The notes under the pieces: generated by a model | What the model was told of the DNA's origin: nothing | Database searches by the model: none | Seen by the model: the letters and a program-made list of their open reading frames with translations, nothing else | Assembly (NCBI GenBank): GCA_948099385.1 | Contig: CANUEZ040000168.1 | Coordinates: forward strand, 8,590,001-8,654,000 | Reading direction: 5' to 3' | DNA: 64,000 bases | Source of the DNA: Fasciola hepatica | Lineage: Eukaryota; Platyhelminthes; Trematoda; Plagiorchiida; Fasciolidae | Made by a program: the position numbers and the translations under genes | Shown: positions 1-7,560 of the stretch, in pieces | Layout of the letters: the number at the start of each line of letters is the position of its first letter | Numbering within the stretch: the stretch's first letter is position 1

Positions 1-2023
1 TCTGCATAAAGGCTAGTTGCAGAGAACTCAATTTAAGCACACTAGCCCATCGGAATGCTAAGATTTTATGCAAACACCGGACTATGACAGAGCTGACCGC
101 TAATGGCCTATACTGCTCCGGACGCGTCGCGTCCGGGACCTTTGGTATTAAAGTGACTCGCGCGGCCGCTAATGAAGCGGGGCAGCCATAACACAAAATC
201 AAGTTTAGATACCCGGTCAGTGGCTTCAGGCCAAAAGATTTGAGGTTAGCAGGCGTCAGTCTATCTAACCCGGGCGCCGTCCCCCCCATTCCCGCTATAG
301 CTTTCTTAACCTCTTCACAGGTGATTGGGCTTATGAGGCTCAACTCAGGCTGTGTAGCACTGACAGGTCTATTGTCAGAGAAACTAGGTATACGAAAAAC
401 ATTCGTCCAAAAGCTATGAAGATCAGGGGGTAGCGCTCGGTTCTGATGGAGCAAACGCCAAGACCCGTCTAGTACATGGGTTGCAGCATCTTTTGGGCTA
501 GTGTGCAGAATTCTCTGCAAAGAAGCGTATTGTGCCTTTCGCAGAGCTCTATAGCTTCTAGGTTGCGGGTGGTTTGGTCTAGGCCTTGATGGGGCCCATA
601 GCCGAGGAAAACAATCGAGCGCGTGTTGAGCTATAGACTCTGCAATTCCTTCCGTGTTATTGGCAATGGCCCGAAGCCGGTGTTGCCCAAGGCGAACATC
701 ATTCCCAACTTGTAACAGTTCCCGGGTCGCCTCCAGTAAGGTACTTCGCATTGGCCCGTCTTCAGGTACAGGAAGCAGAGGCTGAGTGACTTCAGGCAGA
801 TTGATCCGAGGTGTCGGCCTGATGGGAGCCTCAGCCACGGATACAACTTGCTTGGCCAGCGCGGCAAAGCTTCGTGAGGGAAAAGACGGACTAATGGTAC
901 GCACCAAATCCCCAAGAGTGTTACAGGTTGGTGCATGCTGCCTGACAAGGGTAAGCAGGGTCTCTAGTTCAACACCCGTCCAAAGTCTCCAGGGGCTACG
1001 GTCAGGTTCTCTTCTGCTAACAGGTCGCAAGGGACGTGCAACCGGCATAGGTGAGGGTGGTCGTGGTGGTGGTACGACCGGAGAGCGACGTGTGATCGTC
1101 ACTCTCCGTCTACGCCCTGTTGGTATATTGGAGTTTAGCGCTCCGTCCCATCGGGACAGGGCTAGCCGTTTAAGGATGGCTGCTGGGGTCCTACCAGGCA
1201 GCAGTTCCGCAAGAGCTACAGACAGAGACTTCCTAGTGGTGTGGAAGCTAGCTACCTCATCCGCTAAGTTATGCAGAACAGTGATGTCCTGCTCTGTCCA
1301 AACGAGTTTACCCGTTGGTAGTTCGAGGACCCTCCGGGCGTTAACCCAGGCGGGGTGGCGGTGGCGGTTATGCTGCCCTAGCGACCTAGCGGTGTTGAAC
1401 CGCATGTTACAGAGAGCGCATCTATGGTTCCCATCGAGTCCTAAGTCTAAATCCAAGATGGCCGGTGGTGAAACCGACCTATCCAAGTCAACGTCACGGG
1501 GAATGTGGAAGGAGCCAGTCTGTGATGGTCCACTAGTGGTGGCATTGCTGTCTGCGAGGACAGTGTCGCATCGCGGGGTGGCTACAGAAGACCCTAATGT
1601 GAAAAAGCCGCCCCTTGGCGCTAGGTCAGCAACGACGCAACCATCCCGGAGGACAGTATTATCACCACCAACTTCACGCCGCAGGACGGCTGTGGAAGAC
1701 CCTAATGCGAAAAAGCCGCCCCTTGGCGCTAGGTCAGCAGCAACGCAACAATCCCGAAGGACAGTATTATCGCTACCAACTTCACGCCGCAGGACGGCTG
1801 TAGAAGACCCTAAAGCAAAAAAGCCGCCCCTTGGCGCTAGGTCAGCAGCAACGCAACCATCCCGAAGGACAGTATTATCGCTACCAACTTCACGCCGCAG
1901 GACGGCTGTAGAAGACCCTAAAGCGAAAAAGCCGCCCCTTGACGCTAGGTCAGCAGCAACGCAACCATCCCGAAGGACAGTATTATCACTACCAACTTCA
2001 CGCCGCAGGACGGCTGTAGAAGA
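1..2023 (-). CDS. R2 ORF, second frame: repeats, zinc finger, Myb-like domain and start of reverse transcriptase (partial)
   Basis: This frame is open without a stop from about 2023 to base 1 (about 674 codons). It continues the N-terminal frame after a one-base deletion. In order it shows five 36-residue repeats, a spacer, and a zinc finger at about 1355-1420 (C-ALC, then QHNRHRH). A Myb-like segment follows at about 1150-1285 (begins VWTEQDITVL, ends RTPAAILKRLA), then a proline/arginine-rich linker. The first reverse transcriptase blocks lie in 1-330: TAPGLDRLTPANL, then TLIPKVPD and EQYRPLAVSS. The catalytic palm with its YADD-type motif is cut off by the window. Known R2 proteins use the finger and Myb domain to bind 28S DNA and the RT to prime on the nicked target. 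The absence of stops suggests recent activity, with the single frameshift as the only lesion seen. Confidence 0.9.
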
Positions 2024-2230
2024 CCTAATGTGAAAAAGCCGCCCCTTGGCGCTAGGTCAGCAGCAACGCAACCATCCCGAAGGACAGTATTATCACCACC
2101 AACTTCACGCCGCAGGACGGCTGTAGAAGACCCTAAAGCGAAAAAGCCGCCCCTTGGCGCTAGGTCAGCAGCAACGCAACCATCGCGAAGGACAGTATTA
2201 TCACTACCAACTTCACGCCGCAGGACGGCT
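1587..2230 (-). repeat. Six tandem 108-bp units inside the R2 ORF (36-residue repeat)
   Basis: Units begin at 1587, 1695, 1803, 1911, 2019 and 2126, so spacing is 108 bp except for one unit of 107 bp. The period is a multiple of three and is read as a 36-residue repeat starting AVLRREVG. The short unit (2019-2125) has lost one C from a run of three at 2024-2026, which shifts the frame. Copies are nearly identical, pointing to recent unequal exchange or slippage. Confidence 0.95.
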
Positions 2231-5200
2231 GTGGGCAAATGCCCCAAGTGGAATAACCCACTGGTTGAAGTGGATGAAGATAAGAAACAGGTGCGCAAGG
2301 TTTCGCCCCATATCGATGGGGTTACGCGATCGCGCAAGGGATATGATATCTCGGGGAGGGAATATGGAAACACCCTCAGTCGTACTCGTTGAGCCAGCCC
2401 GCAACACTCAACAGTAGACCTCCGGTGCTGGAGAGTCCAGGTCACACTTTCTTTGGGAGGCAGAATGTAACTATCCCGAGGGACATGACCACTCTGTCTC
2501 GCCATCGACGAACAACCGTGAACTTCCGTTCGATCGCGATAAAAAACAGAGCTGCCAGTGTAGGGTCCACAGGAGAAGGACGGCCACTTGGGCACACCTT
2601 CCCCCTCATTCAGGAATTCACCAGCAGTACTATTCATACCGCAATCGCAAGCTTTCGCGTCTTCAAGCCAGGACGTCTCTGGCTCTCCAACACTAGGCTG
2701 TATCCCAAGGGGTTCGACAGCGGCCACCCGTTGCTGCAGGGAAGACAACATTGGGTTATGGCCCGGGACTGCCCCATTTACCAGCTCAAGACCTGTCGAC
2801 GGCAAGAGCTTGGGGGCGTAGTTGCAGATGCGCGAGATGTCGCCATGCCGAAGCACGGTCCCACCATCGCAGCCAATGTCACCAGGATTTGAACTCGCTC
2901 GGTGTGACAAGCACCAAGGTCTGGGTTCAGACTTCACCGCAGCACCTAGTAGACTGCGATTGCTGTCACCAGGATTTGAACTCGCTCGGTGTGACAAGCA
3001 CCAAGGTCTGGGTTCAGACTTCACCGCAGCACCTAGTAGACTGCGATTGCTGTCACCAGGATTTGAACTCGCTCGGTGTGACAAGCACCAAGGTCTGGGT
3101 TCAGACTTCACCGCAGCACCCGGTAGACTGCGATTGCTATATGGTTCCCCCCTCTCAGCCCGTCCGGCAGTCCTCGAGGTACCACCAACGAAGCCAACAG
3201 AGGTTCCCCATATACATGACTTGCCCGCTTTCATTCTGTTCATATAATTCACGGTTAGGAATTTATCAGCTGTGAGAGAACAAGGTTTCCCGGTGTCCTC
3301 ACTTTCCATGGTATTCGTACATTCTTTGTTACTCAAGCTCCGTGTCGGTATGTGTTCAATCATCCGACACTCCCCTGGAGCCATCACACTCGGGACAACC
3401 TGCTTGTATGGACGCAGTATACATTCATCATCACATTCCTCGGCTCCCTGAGCCTTCACTGATTTCCTTGGCGATCTGTCCTCGCCTGTATGGTGAACGG
3501 TGTTATCGATCACCGCAGCACCCAGCATGCTGCAACTGGCAAACGGTTCCCCTCTGTCAGCCCGTCCGGTAGCCCTCGAGGTACCACCAACGAAGCCAGC
3601 AGAGGTTCCCCATATGCATAACTTGCCCAAGATACAGTCATCATCACATTCCTCGGCTCCTTGAGCCTGCACTGATTTCCTTGGCGACCTGTCCTCGCCT
3701 GTATGGTGAACGATGTTATCGATCACCGCAGCACCCAGCATGCTGCAACTGGCAAACGGTTCCCCCCTGTCAGCCCGTCCGGTAGCCCTCGAGGTACCAC
3801 CAACGAAGCCAGCAGGGGTTCCCCATATGCGTAACTTGCCCAAGATACATTCATCATCACATTCCTCGGCTCCTTGAGCCTGCACTGATTTCCTTGGCGA
3901 CCTGTCCTCGCCTGTATGGTGAACGATGTTATCGATCACCGCAGCACCCAGCATGCTGCAACTGGCAAACGGTTCCCCCCTGTCAGCCCTTCCGGTAGCC
4001 CTCGAGGTACCACCAACGAAGCCAGCAGAGGTTCCCCATATGCGTAACTTGCCCAAGATACATTCATCATCACATTCCTCGGCTCCTTGAGCCTGCACTG
4101 ATTTCCTTGGCGACCTGTCCTCGCCTGTATGGTGAACGATGTTATCGATCACCGCAGCACCCAGCATGCTGCAACTGGCAAACGGTTCCCCCCTGTCAGC
4201 CCGTCCGGTAGCCCTCGAGGTACCACCAACGAAGCCAGCCGAGGTTCCCCATATGCCTAACTTGCCCAAGGTCGTCCTAGTGTTCAGAACTAGGTTCGCA
4301 TCATTCCCCAGTGGATAGCTCACACCGGGAAGGGGTATTGGAAACACCATCAGTCGTACTCGTTGAGCCAGCCCGCAACACTCAACAGTAGACCTCCGGT
4401 GCTGGAGAGTCCAGGTCACACTTTCTTTGGGAGGCAGAATGTAACTATCCCGAGGGACATGACCACTCTGTCTCGTCATCGACGAACAACCGTGAACTTC
4501 CGTTCGATCGCGATAAAAAACAGAGCTGCCAGTGTAGGGTCCACAGGAGAAGGACGGCCACTTGGGCACACCTTCCCCCTCATTCAGGAATTCACCAGCA
4601 GTACTATTCATACCGCAATCGCAAGCTTTCGCGTCTTCAAGCCAGGACGTCTCTGGCTCTCCAACACTAGGCTGTATCCCAAGGGGTTCGACAGCGGCCA
4701 CCCGTTGCTGCAGGGAAGACAACATTGGGTTATGGCCCGGGACTGCCCCATTTACCAGCTCAAGACCTGTCGACGGCAAGAGCTTGGGGGCGTAGTTGCA
4801 GATGCGCGAGATGTCGCCATGCCGAAGCACGGTCCCACCATCGCAGCCAATGTCACCAGGATTTGAACTCGCTCGGTGTGACAAGCACCAAGGTCTGGGT
4901 TCAGACTTCACCGCAGCACCTAGTAGACTGCGATTGCTGTCACCAGGATTTGAACTCGCTCGGTGTGACAAGCACCAAGGTCTGGGTTCAGACTTCACCG
5001 CAGCACCCGGTAGACTGCGATTGCTATATGGTTCCCCCCTCTCAGCCCGTCCGGCAGTCCTCGAGGTACCACCAACGAAGCCAACAGAGGTTCCCCATAT
5101 ACATGACTTGCCCGCTTTCATTCTGTTCATATAATTCACGGTTAGGAATTTATCAGCTGTGAGAGAACAAGGTTTCCCGGTGTCCTCACTTTCCATGGTA

Positions 5201-6111
5201 TTCGTACATTCTTTGTTACTCAAGCTCCGTGTCGGTATGTGTTCAATCATCCGACACTCCCCTGGAGCCATCACACTCGGGACAACCTGCTTGTATGGAC
5301 GCAGTATACATTCATCATCACATTCCTCGGCTCCCTGAGCCTTCACTGATTTCCTTGGCGACCTGTCCTCGCCTGTATGGTGAACGATGTTATCGATCAC
5401 CGCAGCACCCAGCATGCTGCAACTGGCAAACGGTTCCCCTCTGTCAGCCCGTCCGGTAGCCCTCGAGGTACCACCAACGAAGCCAGCAGAGGTTCCCCAT
5501 ATGCATAACTTGCCCAAGATACAATCATCATCACATTCCTCGGCTCCTTGAGCCTGCACTGATTTCCTTGGCGACCTGTCCTCGCCTGTATGGTGAACGA
5601 TGTTATCGATCACCGCAGCACCCAGCATGCTGCAACTGGCAAACGGTTCCCCCCTATCAGCCCGTCCGGTAGCCCTCGAGGTACCACCAACGAAGCCAGA
5701 AGAGGTTCCCCATTGACATGACTTTCCCTCGTGTTCATCTCTGCTTGTTTCATGGGTTTTCGCACAAACCCGTTTGGCTAGGCTCACCTCAATTTTAGGT
5801 GGTGGCCTCATTTTCACAGTTCGAACCCGGAACTGGAAGGGTCCGGGCTTCCGCCCGCCCCGCTTGCGTATCGGCAATCTCGCTCTACCTGAACCTCCAC
5901 TAGCCGGGATTACCATTCCCGGTTCATGGCAGTTCAGGGTCTGCTCAACTGTTTGCTCGTGCTGAAGCACGGCAGCGTCCTCGGGTATATCTAGTTTCGC
6001 GGTTCCCACTAAATGGGTACTAGTCTGGTCTACACCAGTGCTCTGAGTCACACTGACCATATGAACCTCACCCTCATCCTCTCCCCCCAAATCCTTTAGG
6101 ACGGCCCTCAT
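1945..6111 (-). CDS. R2 ORF, first frame: very long repeat-built N-terminal region (1,388 codons, last ~26 out of frame)
   Basis: The first ATG in frame is at 6111. The frame is open back to a TAA at 6217-6219, and R2 elements are known to translate without a strong start context, so the true start is unsure. The first ~135 residues are unique and basic. They are followed by two 71-residue repeats, a spacer, two 29-residue repeats and a unique block. Then come four 71-residue repeats, the spacer again, three 29-residue repeats, the unique block again, and 36-residue repeats. The real frame leaves this ORF near 2024, where one unit is 107 instead of 108 bp; the last ~26 codons to the stop at 1945 are out-of-frame readthrough. 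I recognise no domain in the repeats. The 71-mer has conserved Trp and three Cys, and the 36-mer is rich in Arg, Asp and Gly. Confidence 0.8.
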   Translation of the reverse strand: MRAVLKDLGGEDEGEVHMVSVTQSTGVDQTSTHLVGTAKLDIPEDAAVLQHEQTVEQTLNCHEPGMVIPASGGSGRARLPIRKRGGRKPGPFQFRVRTVKMRPPPKIEVSLAKRVCAKTHETSRDEHEGKSCQWGTSSGFVGGTSRATGRADRGEPFASCSMLGAAVIDNIVHHTGEDRSPRKSVQAQGAEECDDDCILGKLCIWGTSAGFVGGTSRATGRADRGEPFASCSMLGAAVIDNIVHHTGEDRSPRKSVKAQGAEECDDECILRPYKQVVPSVMAPGECRMIEHIPTRSLSNKECTNTMESEDTGKPCSLTADKFLTVNYMNRMKAGKSCIWGTSVGFVGGTSRTAGRAERGEPYSNRSLPGAAVKSEPRPWCLSHRASSNPGDSNRSLLGAAVKSEPRPWCLSHRASSNPGDIGCDGGTVLRHGDISRICNYAPKLLPSTGLELVNGAVPGHNPMLSSLQQRVAAVEPLGIQPSVGEPETSWLEDAKACDCGMNSTAGEFLNEGEGVPKWPSFSCGPYTGSSVFYRDRTEVHGCSSMTRQSGHVPRDSYILPPKESVTWTLQHRRSTVECCGLAQRVRLMVFPIPLPGVSYPLGNDANLVLNTRTTLGKLGIWGTSAGFVGGTSRATGRADRGEPFASCSMLGAAVIDNIVHHTGEDRSPRKSVQAQGAEECDDECILGKLRIWGTSAGFVGGTSRATGRADRGEPFASCSMLGAAVIDNIVHHTGEDRSPRKSVQAQGAEECDDECILGKLRIWGTPAGFVGGTSRATGRADRGEPFASCSMLGAAVIDNIVHHTGEDRSPRKSVQAQGAEECDDDCILGKLCIWGTSAGFVGGTSRATGRADRGEPFASCSMLGAAVIDNTVHHTGEDRSPRKSVKAQGAEECDDECILRPYKQVVPSVMAPGECRMIEHIPTRSLSNKECTNTMESEDTGKPCSLTADKFLTVNYMNRMKAGKSCIWGTSVGFVGGTSRTAGRAERGEPYSNRSLPGAAVKSEPRPWCLSHRASSNPGDSNRSLLGAAVKSEPRPWCLSHRASSNPGDSNRSLLGAAVKSEPRPWCLSHRASSNPGDIGCDGGTVLRHGDISRICNYAPKLLPSTGLELVNGAVPGHNPMLSSLQQRVAAVEPLGIQPSVGEPETSWLEDAKACDCGMNSTAGEFLNEGEGVPKWPSFSCGPYTGSSVFYRDRTEVHGCSSMARQSGHVPRDSYILPPKESVTWTLQHRRSTVECCGLAQRVRLRVFPYSLPEISYPLRDRVTPSIWGETLRTCFLSSSTSTSGLFHLGHLPTAVLRREVGSDNTVLRDGCVAADLAPRGGFFALGSSTAVLRREVGGDNTVLRDGCVAADLAPRGGFFTLGLLQPSCGVKLVVIILSFGMVALLLT
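2878..3138 (-). repeat. Three tandem 87-bp units in the R2 ORF (29-residue repeat)
   Basis: Starts at 2878, 2965 and 3052 give an 87-bp period, read as a 29-residue unit that begins SNRSLLGAAV and ends SSNPGD. The matching place in the other half of the large duplication (4852-5025) has two units. Confidence 0.93.
3415..4266 (-). repeat. Four tandem 213-bp units in the R2 ORF (71-residue repeat, array 2)
   Basis: Unit boundaries at 3628, 3841 and 4054 give an exact 213-bp period, read as 71 residues per unit. Each unit carries the block IWGTSAGFVGGTSRATGRA and an acidic Cys-containing end (EECDDECIL). Differences between units are few. Confidence 0.95.
4852..5025 (-). repeat. Two tandem 87-bp units in the R2 ORF (29-residue repeat)
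   Basis: Two copies of the unit found three times at 2878-3138. The difference of one unit explains why the offset between the two large duplicated blocks drops from 1,974 to 1,887 bp on its right side. Confidence 0.92.
5302..5727 (-). repeat. Two tandem 213-bp units in the R2 ORF (71-residue repeat, array 1)
   Basis: This is the same 71-residue unit as at 3415-4266, here in two copies nearer the protein N terminus. The first copy starts with a variant GKSCQWGTSS. A further partial unit is fused to the 29-residue repeats. Confidence 0.93.
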
Positions 6112-6417
6112 CTGGCTCGCTCCCTGTTCATTATTTGATTTGTGAGGATTTGTTGCAATTGGAGTTTTGAACCCAGACTGCGGCCTGCAAAGCCAACAGC
6201 CAGGTAGTGACGGTTCTTAGCTTGTCAGGAATTCGGAAAGCTGCCCCAGAAACGCAAGACCGTCCCGAGAGGCAAGACTCACGCCCCAGAGCAGCTCTGA
6301 GACCCAACCTCACCAGCGGGGCCACAAGGAGGCGAACCGTTCACGTAACTAGACCTACCTCACCAGCGGTTTCACATTGTCGGCTTCACCGGCCCAACGG
6401 GTCCACCTCCCGCATGA

Positions 6418-6418
<1 letters not shown>
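6112..6418 (-). promoter_or_regulatory. R2 5' UTR, possible HDV-like ribozyme region
   Basis: This is about 307 bp between the 28S junction and the first ATG. It is GC-richer than the genome and contains a short repeat of the type CCGCTGGTGAGGT (two copies on the minus strand). R2 elements of several animals carry an HDV-like self-cleaving ribozyme at this place that frees the RNA 5' end. A GGAGG close to the junction could pair with a downstream CCTCC, with a small GTTACGTGAAC hairpin between. I did not establish the full double pseudoknot. Confidence 0.45.
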
Positions 6419-6457
<39 letters not shown>

Positions 6458-6473
6458 ATTGAATTTCTTCACT

Positions 6474-6507
<34 letters not shown>

Positions 6508-6532
6508 CGTCAAAACCGATCAGTGGACATCG

Positions 6533-6567
<35 letters not shown>

Positions 6568-7215
6568 TGGTCCGTGCCAGTTCTGAGTTAGCCGTTGAAC
6601 GCCAGACGAAGAGAGCAAGACCGCATTGCGCACACAGTTACCCATGCACACCGCTTGCCAAGCAACTCTGTTAGCTGAAGTCGCCCACGACCGATCCGGT
6701 CAGAGTCCAGTAACTCCGTCAACCCTACCCACCGAAGCAGACAAGGCAACAGAGAAACCAGCCTCCAACTTGACCGACACGTATCTTACTTCAGCCCGTT
6801 TGACTCGGCCCTCAGAGCCAATCCTTTTCCCGAAGTTACGGATCCAATTTGCCGACTTCCCTTACCTACATTGTTCAAATGCCAGAGGCTGTTCACCTTG
6901 GAGACCTGATGCGGATATGGGTACGGCCTGCCACGAAAATTATATAGCCTCGCTCGGATTTTCAAGGGCCGACAAGAGTGTTCCGGACACCACAAGAAGG
7001 GTGGTGCTTTACGGAGGCTAGTCCCCTATCTCCGGACAACCCGTTTCCAGGGGATCGTGCACTCCTAACAAAGAAAAGAGAACTCTTCCCAGAACTCTCG
7101 CCGACGTCTCCGAGGTCGATTGCGTTACCGCGCCAGGTGCAAACTGACCGAAGCCAGAATACACCAATCTCCGTGGGCAGGGTCGGGAATATTAACCCGA
7201 TTCCCTTTCGCTACA
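6419..7215 (-). rRNA. Partial 28S rRNA gene (upstream flank of the R2 target site)
   Basis: Read on the minus strand this matches the conserved core of eukaryotic 28S just upstream of the R2 site. The stretches AACTATGACTCTCTTA, GACGCAATGTGATTTCTGCC and GTTCTCTTTTCTTTGT are recognisable. Similarity is strong to about 7205 and fades after that; weak, possibly genuine 28S may continue to about 7340. Small differences such as a two-base loss in the conserved GGCATGTTGGAAC stretch may be lineage-specific or signs of decay. No 18S, 5.8S or remaining 28S is in the window. Confidence 0.9.
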
Positions 7216-7560
7216 GCTAGTTCATGAATCACTGAAAACGACCCTGTTTGCTTCTCCGTCCAGTAATGCAATCACCGGGTAATTAGTGAGCGACTGAATT
7301 CTGTCATCAACGCACTTACGACGCACCCCATCTGGCCATCTTTTTCACAACCACAGGGATCCCAACACTGTCGGTGAAAGAGACTCTGCCTCGGTGTGAA
7401 ATCAGAATGTGTCTATCAGTACTCGTGTGGATAGTAAGCCGTCTATATAAGCAGAACAGACAGTTGCGTCACCGATTAAATAAACGTATTCCAGTGGGGG
7501 CCTCAAAAGACGACGAGTAGCCGTAGTATGCTGGATGCCGTGTTCTTCCGTGGGGATTGC
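7216..7560 (+). promoter_or_regulatory. Promoter-like stretch beside the rDNA: TATA-like box and AATAAA 35 bp apart
   Basis: TCTATATAAG at about 7441 is followed by AATAAA at about 7480. That spacing is usual in a short LTR (promoter then poly(A) signal) but can arise by chance in AT-rich DNA. No paired LTR, primer-binding site or coding region was found next to it. Part of 7216-7340 may be diverged 28S on the other strand. Confidence 0.25.

Larger units (their letters stand above)
2356..5520 (-). repeat. Higher-order duplication of ~1,974 bp within the R2 ORF
   Basis: The block 2362-2892 recurs at 4336-4866 with a constant offset of 1,974 bp and very few differences. The blocks to the right (for example 3342 and 5229) recur with an offset of 1,887 bp, shorter by one 87-bp unit. 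1,974 is divisible by three, so the duplication keeps the frame (658 residues). It is a repeat of repeats. Confidence 0.93.
1..6418 (-). mobile_element. R2-clade non-LTR retrotransposon inserted in 28S rDNA, 3' part outside the window
   Basis: The element reads right to left. Its 5' end is fused to 28S rDNA at 6418/6419. The rDNA side ends in CTCTTA on the minus strand, three bases short of the canonical R2 nick in CTCTTAAGG/TAGCC. Inside are a 5' UTR, a single long coding frame, a CX2CX12HX4H zinc finger, a Myb-like segment and the beginning of the reverse transcriptase, which is the R2 domain order. The endonuclease, 3' UTR and downstream 28S lie beyond base 1. R2 elements insert into 28S genes by target-primed reverse transcription. 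The coding region before the zinc finger is about 1,550 codons, several times the usual length. Site plus domain order make the family call strong; the subclade is not certain. One visible finger next to Myb would fit the single-finger R2 group. Confidence 0.93.

Noticed and set aside
786..2033. 415-codon open frame on the plus strand
   Set aside because: It is the antisense of the R2 repeats, zinc finger and Myb region. The minus strand carries recognisable domains, and the open antisense frame follows from the in-frame repeat structure.
1587..2230. Regular repeats as a CRISPR-like array
   Set aside because: The whole unit repeats without unique spacers, the period is a multiple of three and it is translated; the genome is eukaryotic.
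2389..5459. Several duplicated plus-strand open frames of 76-174 codons
   Set aside because: They are shadows of the R2 N-terminal repeats and occur twice only because of the 1,974-bp duplication.
6131..6325. 64-codon open frame upstream of the R2 ORF as a separate first ORF
   Set aside because: It lies in the R2 5' UTR, has no motif, and R2 elements have a single ORF.
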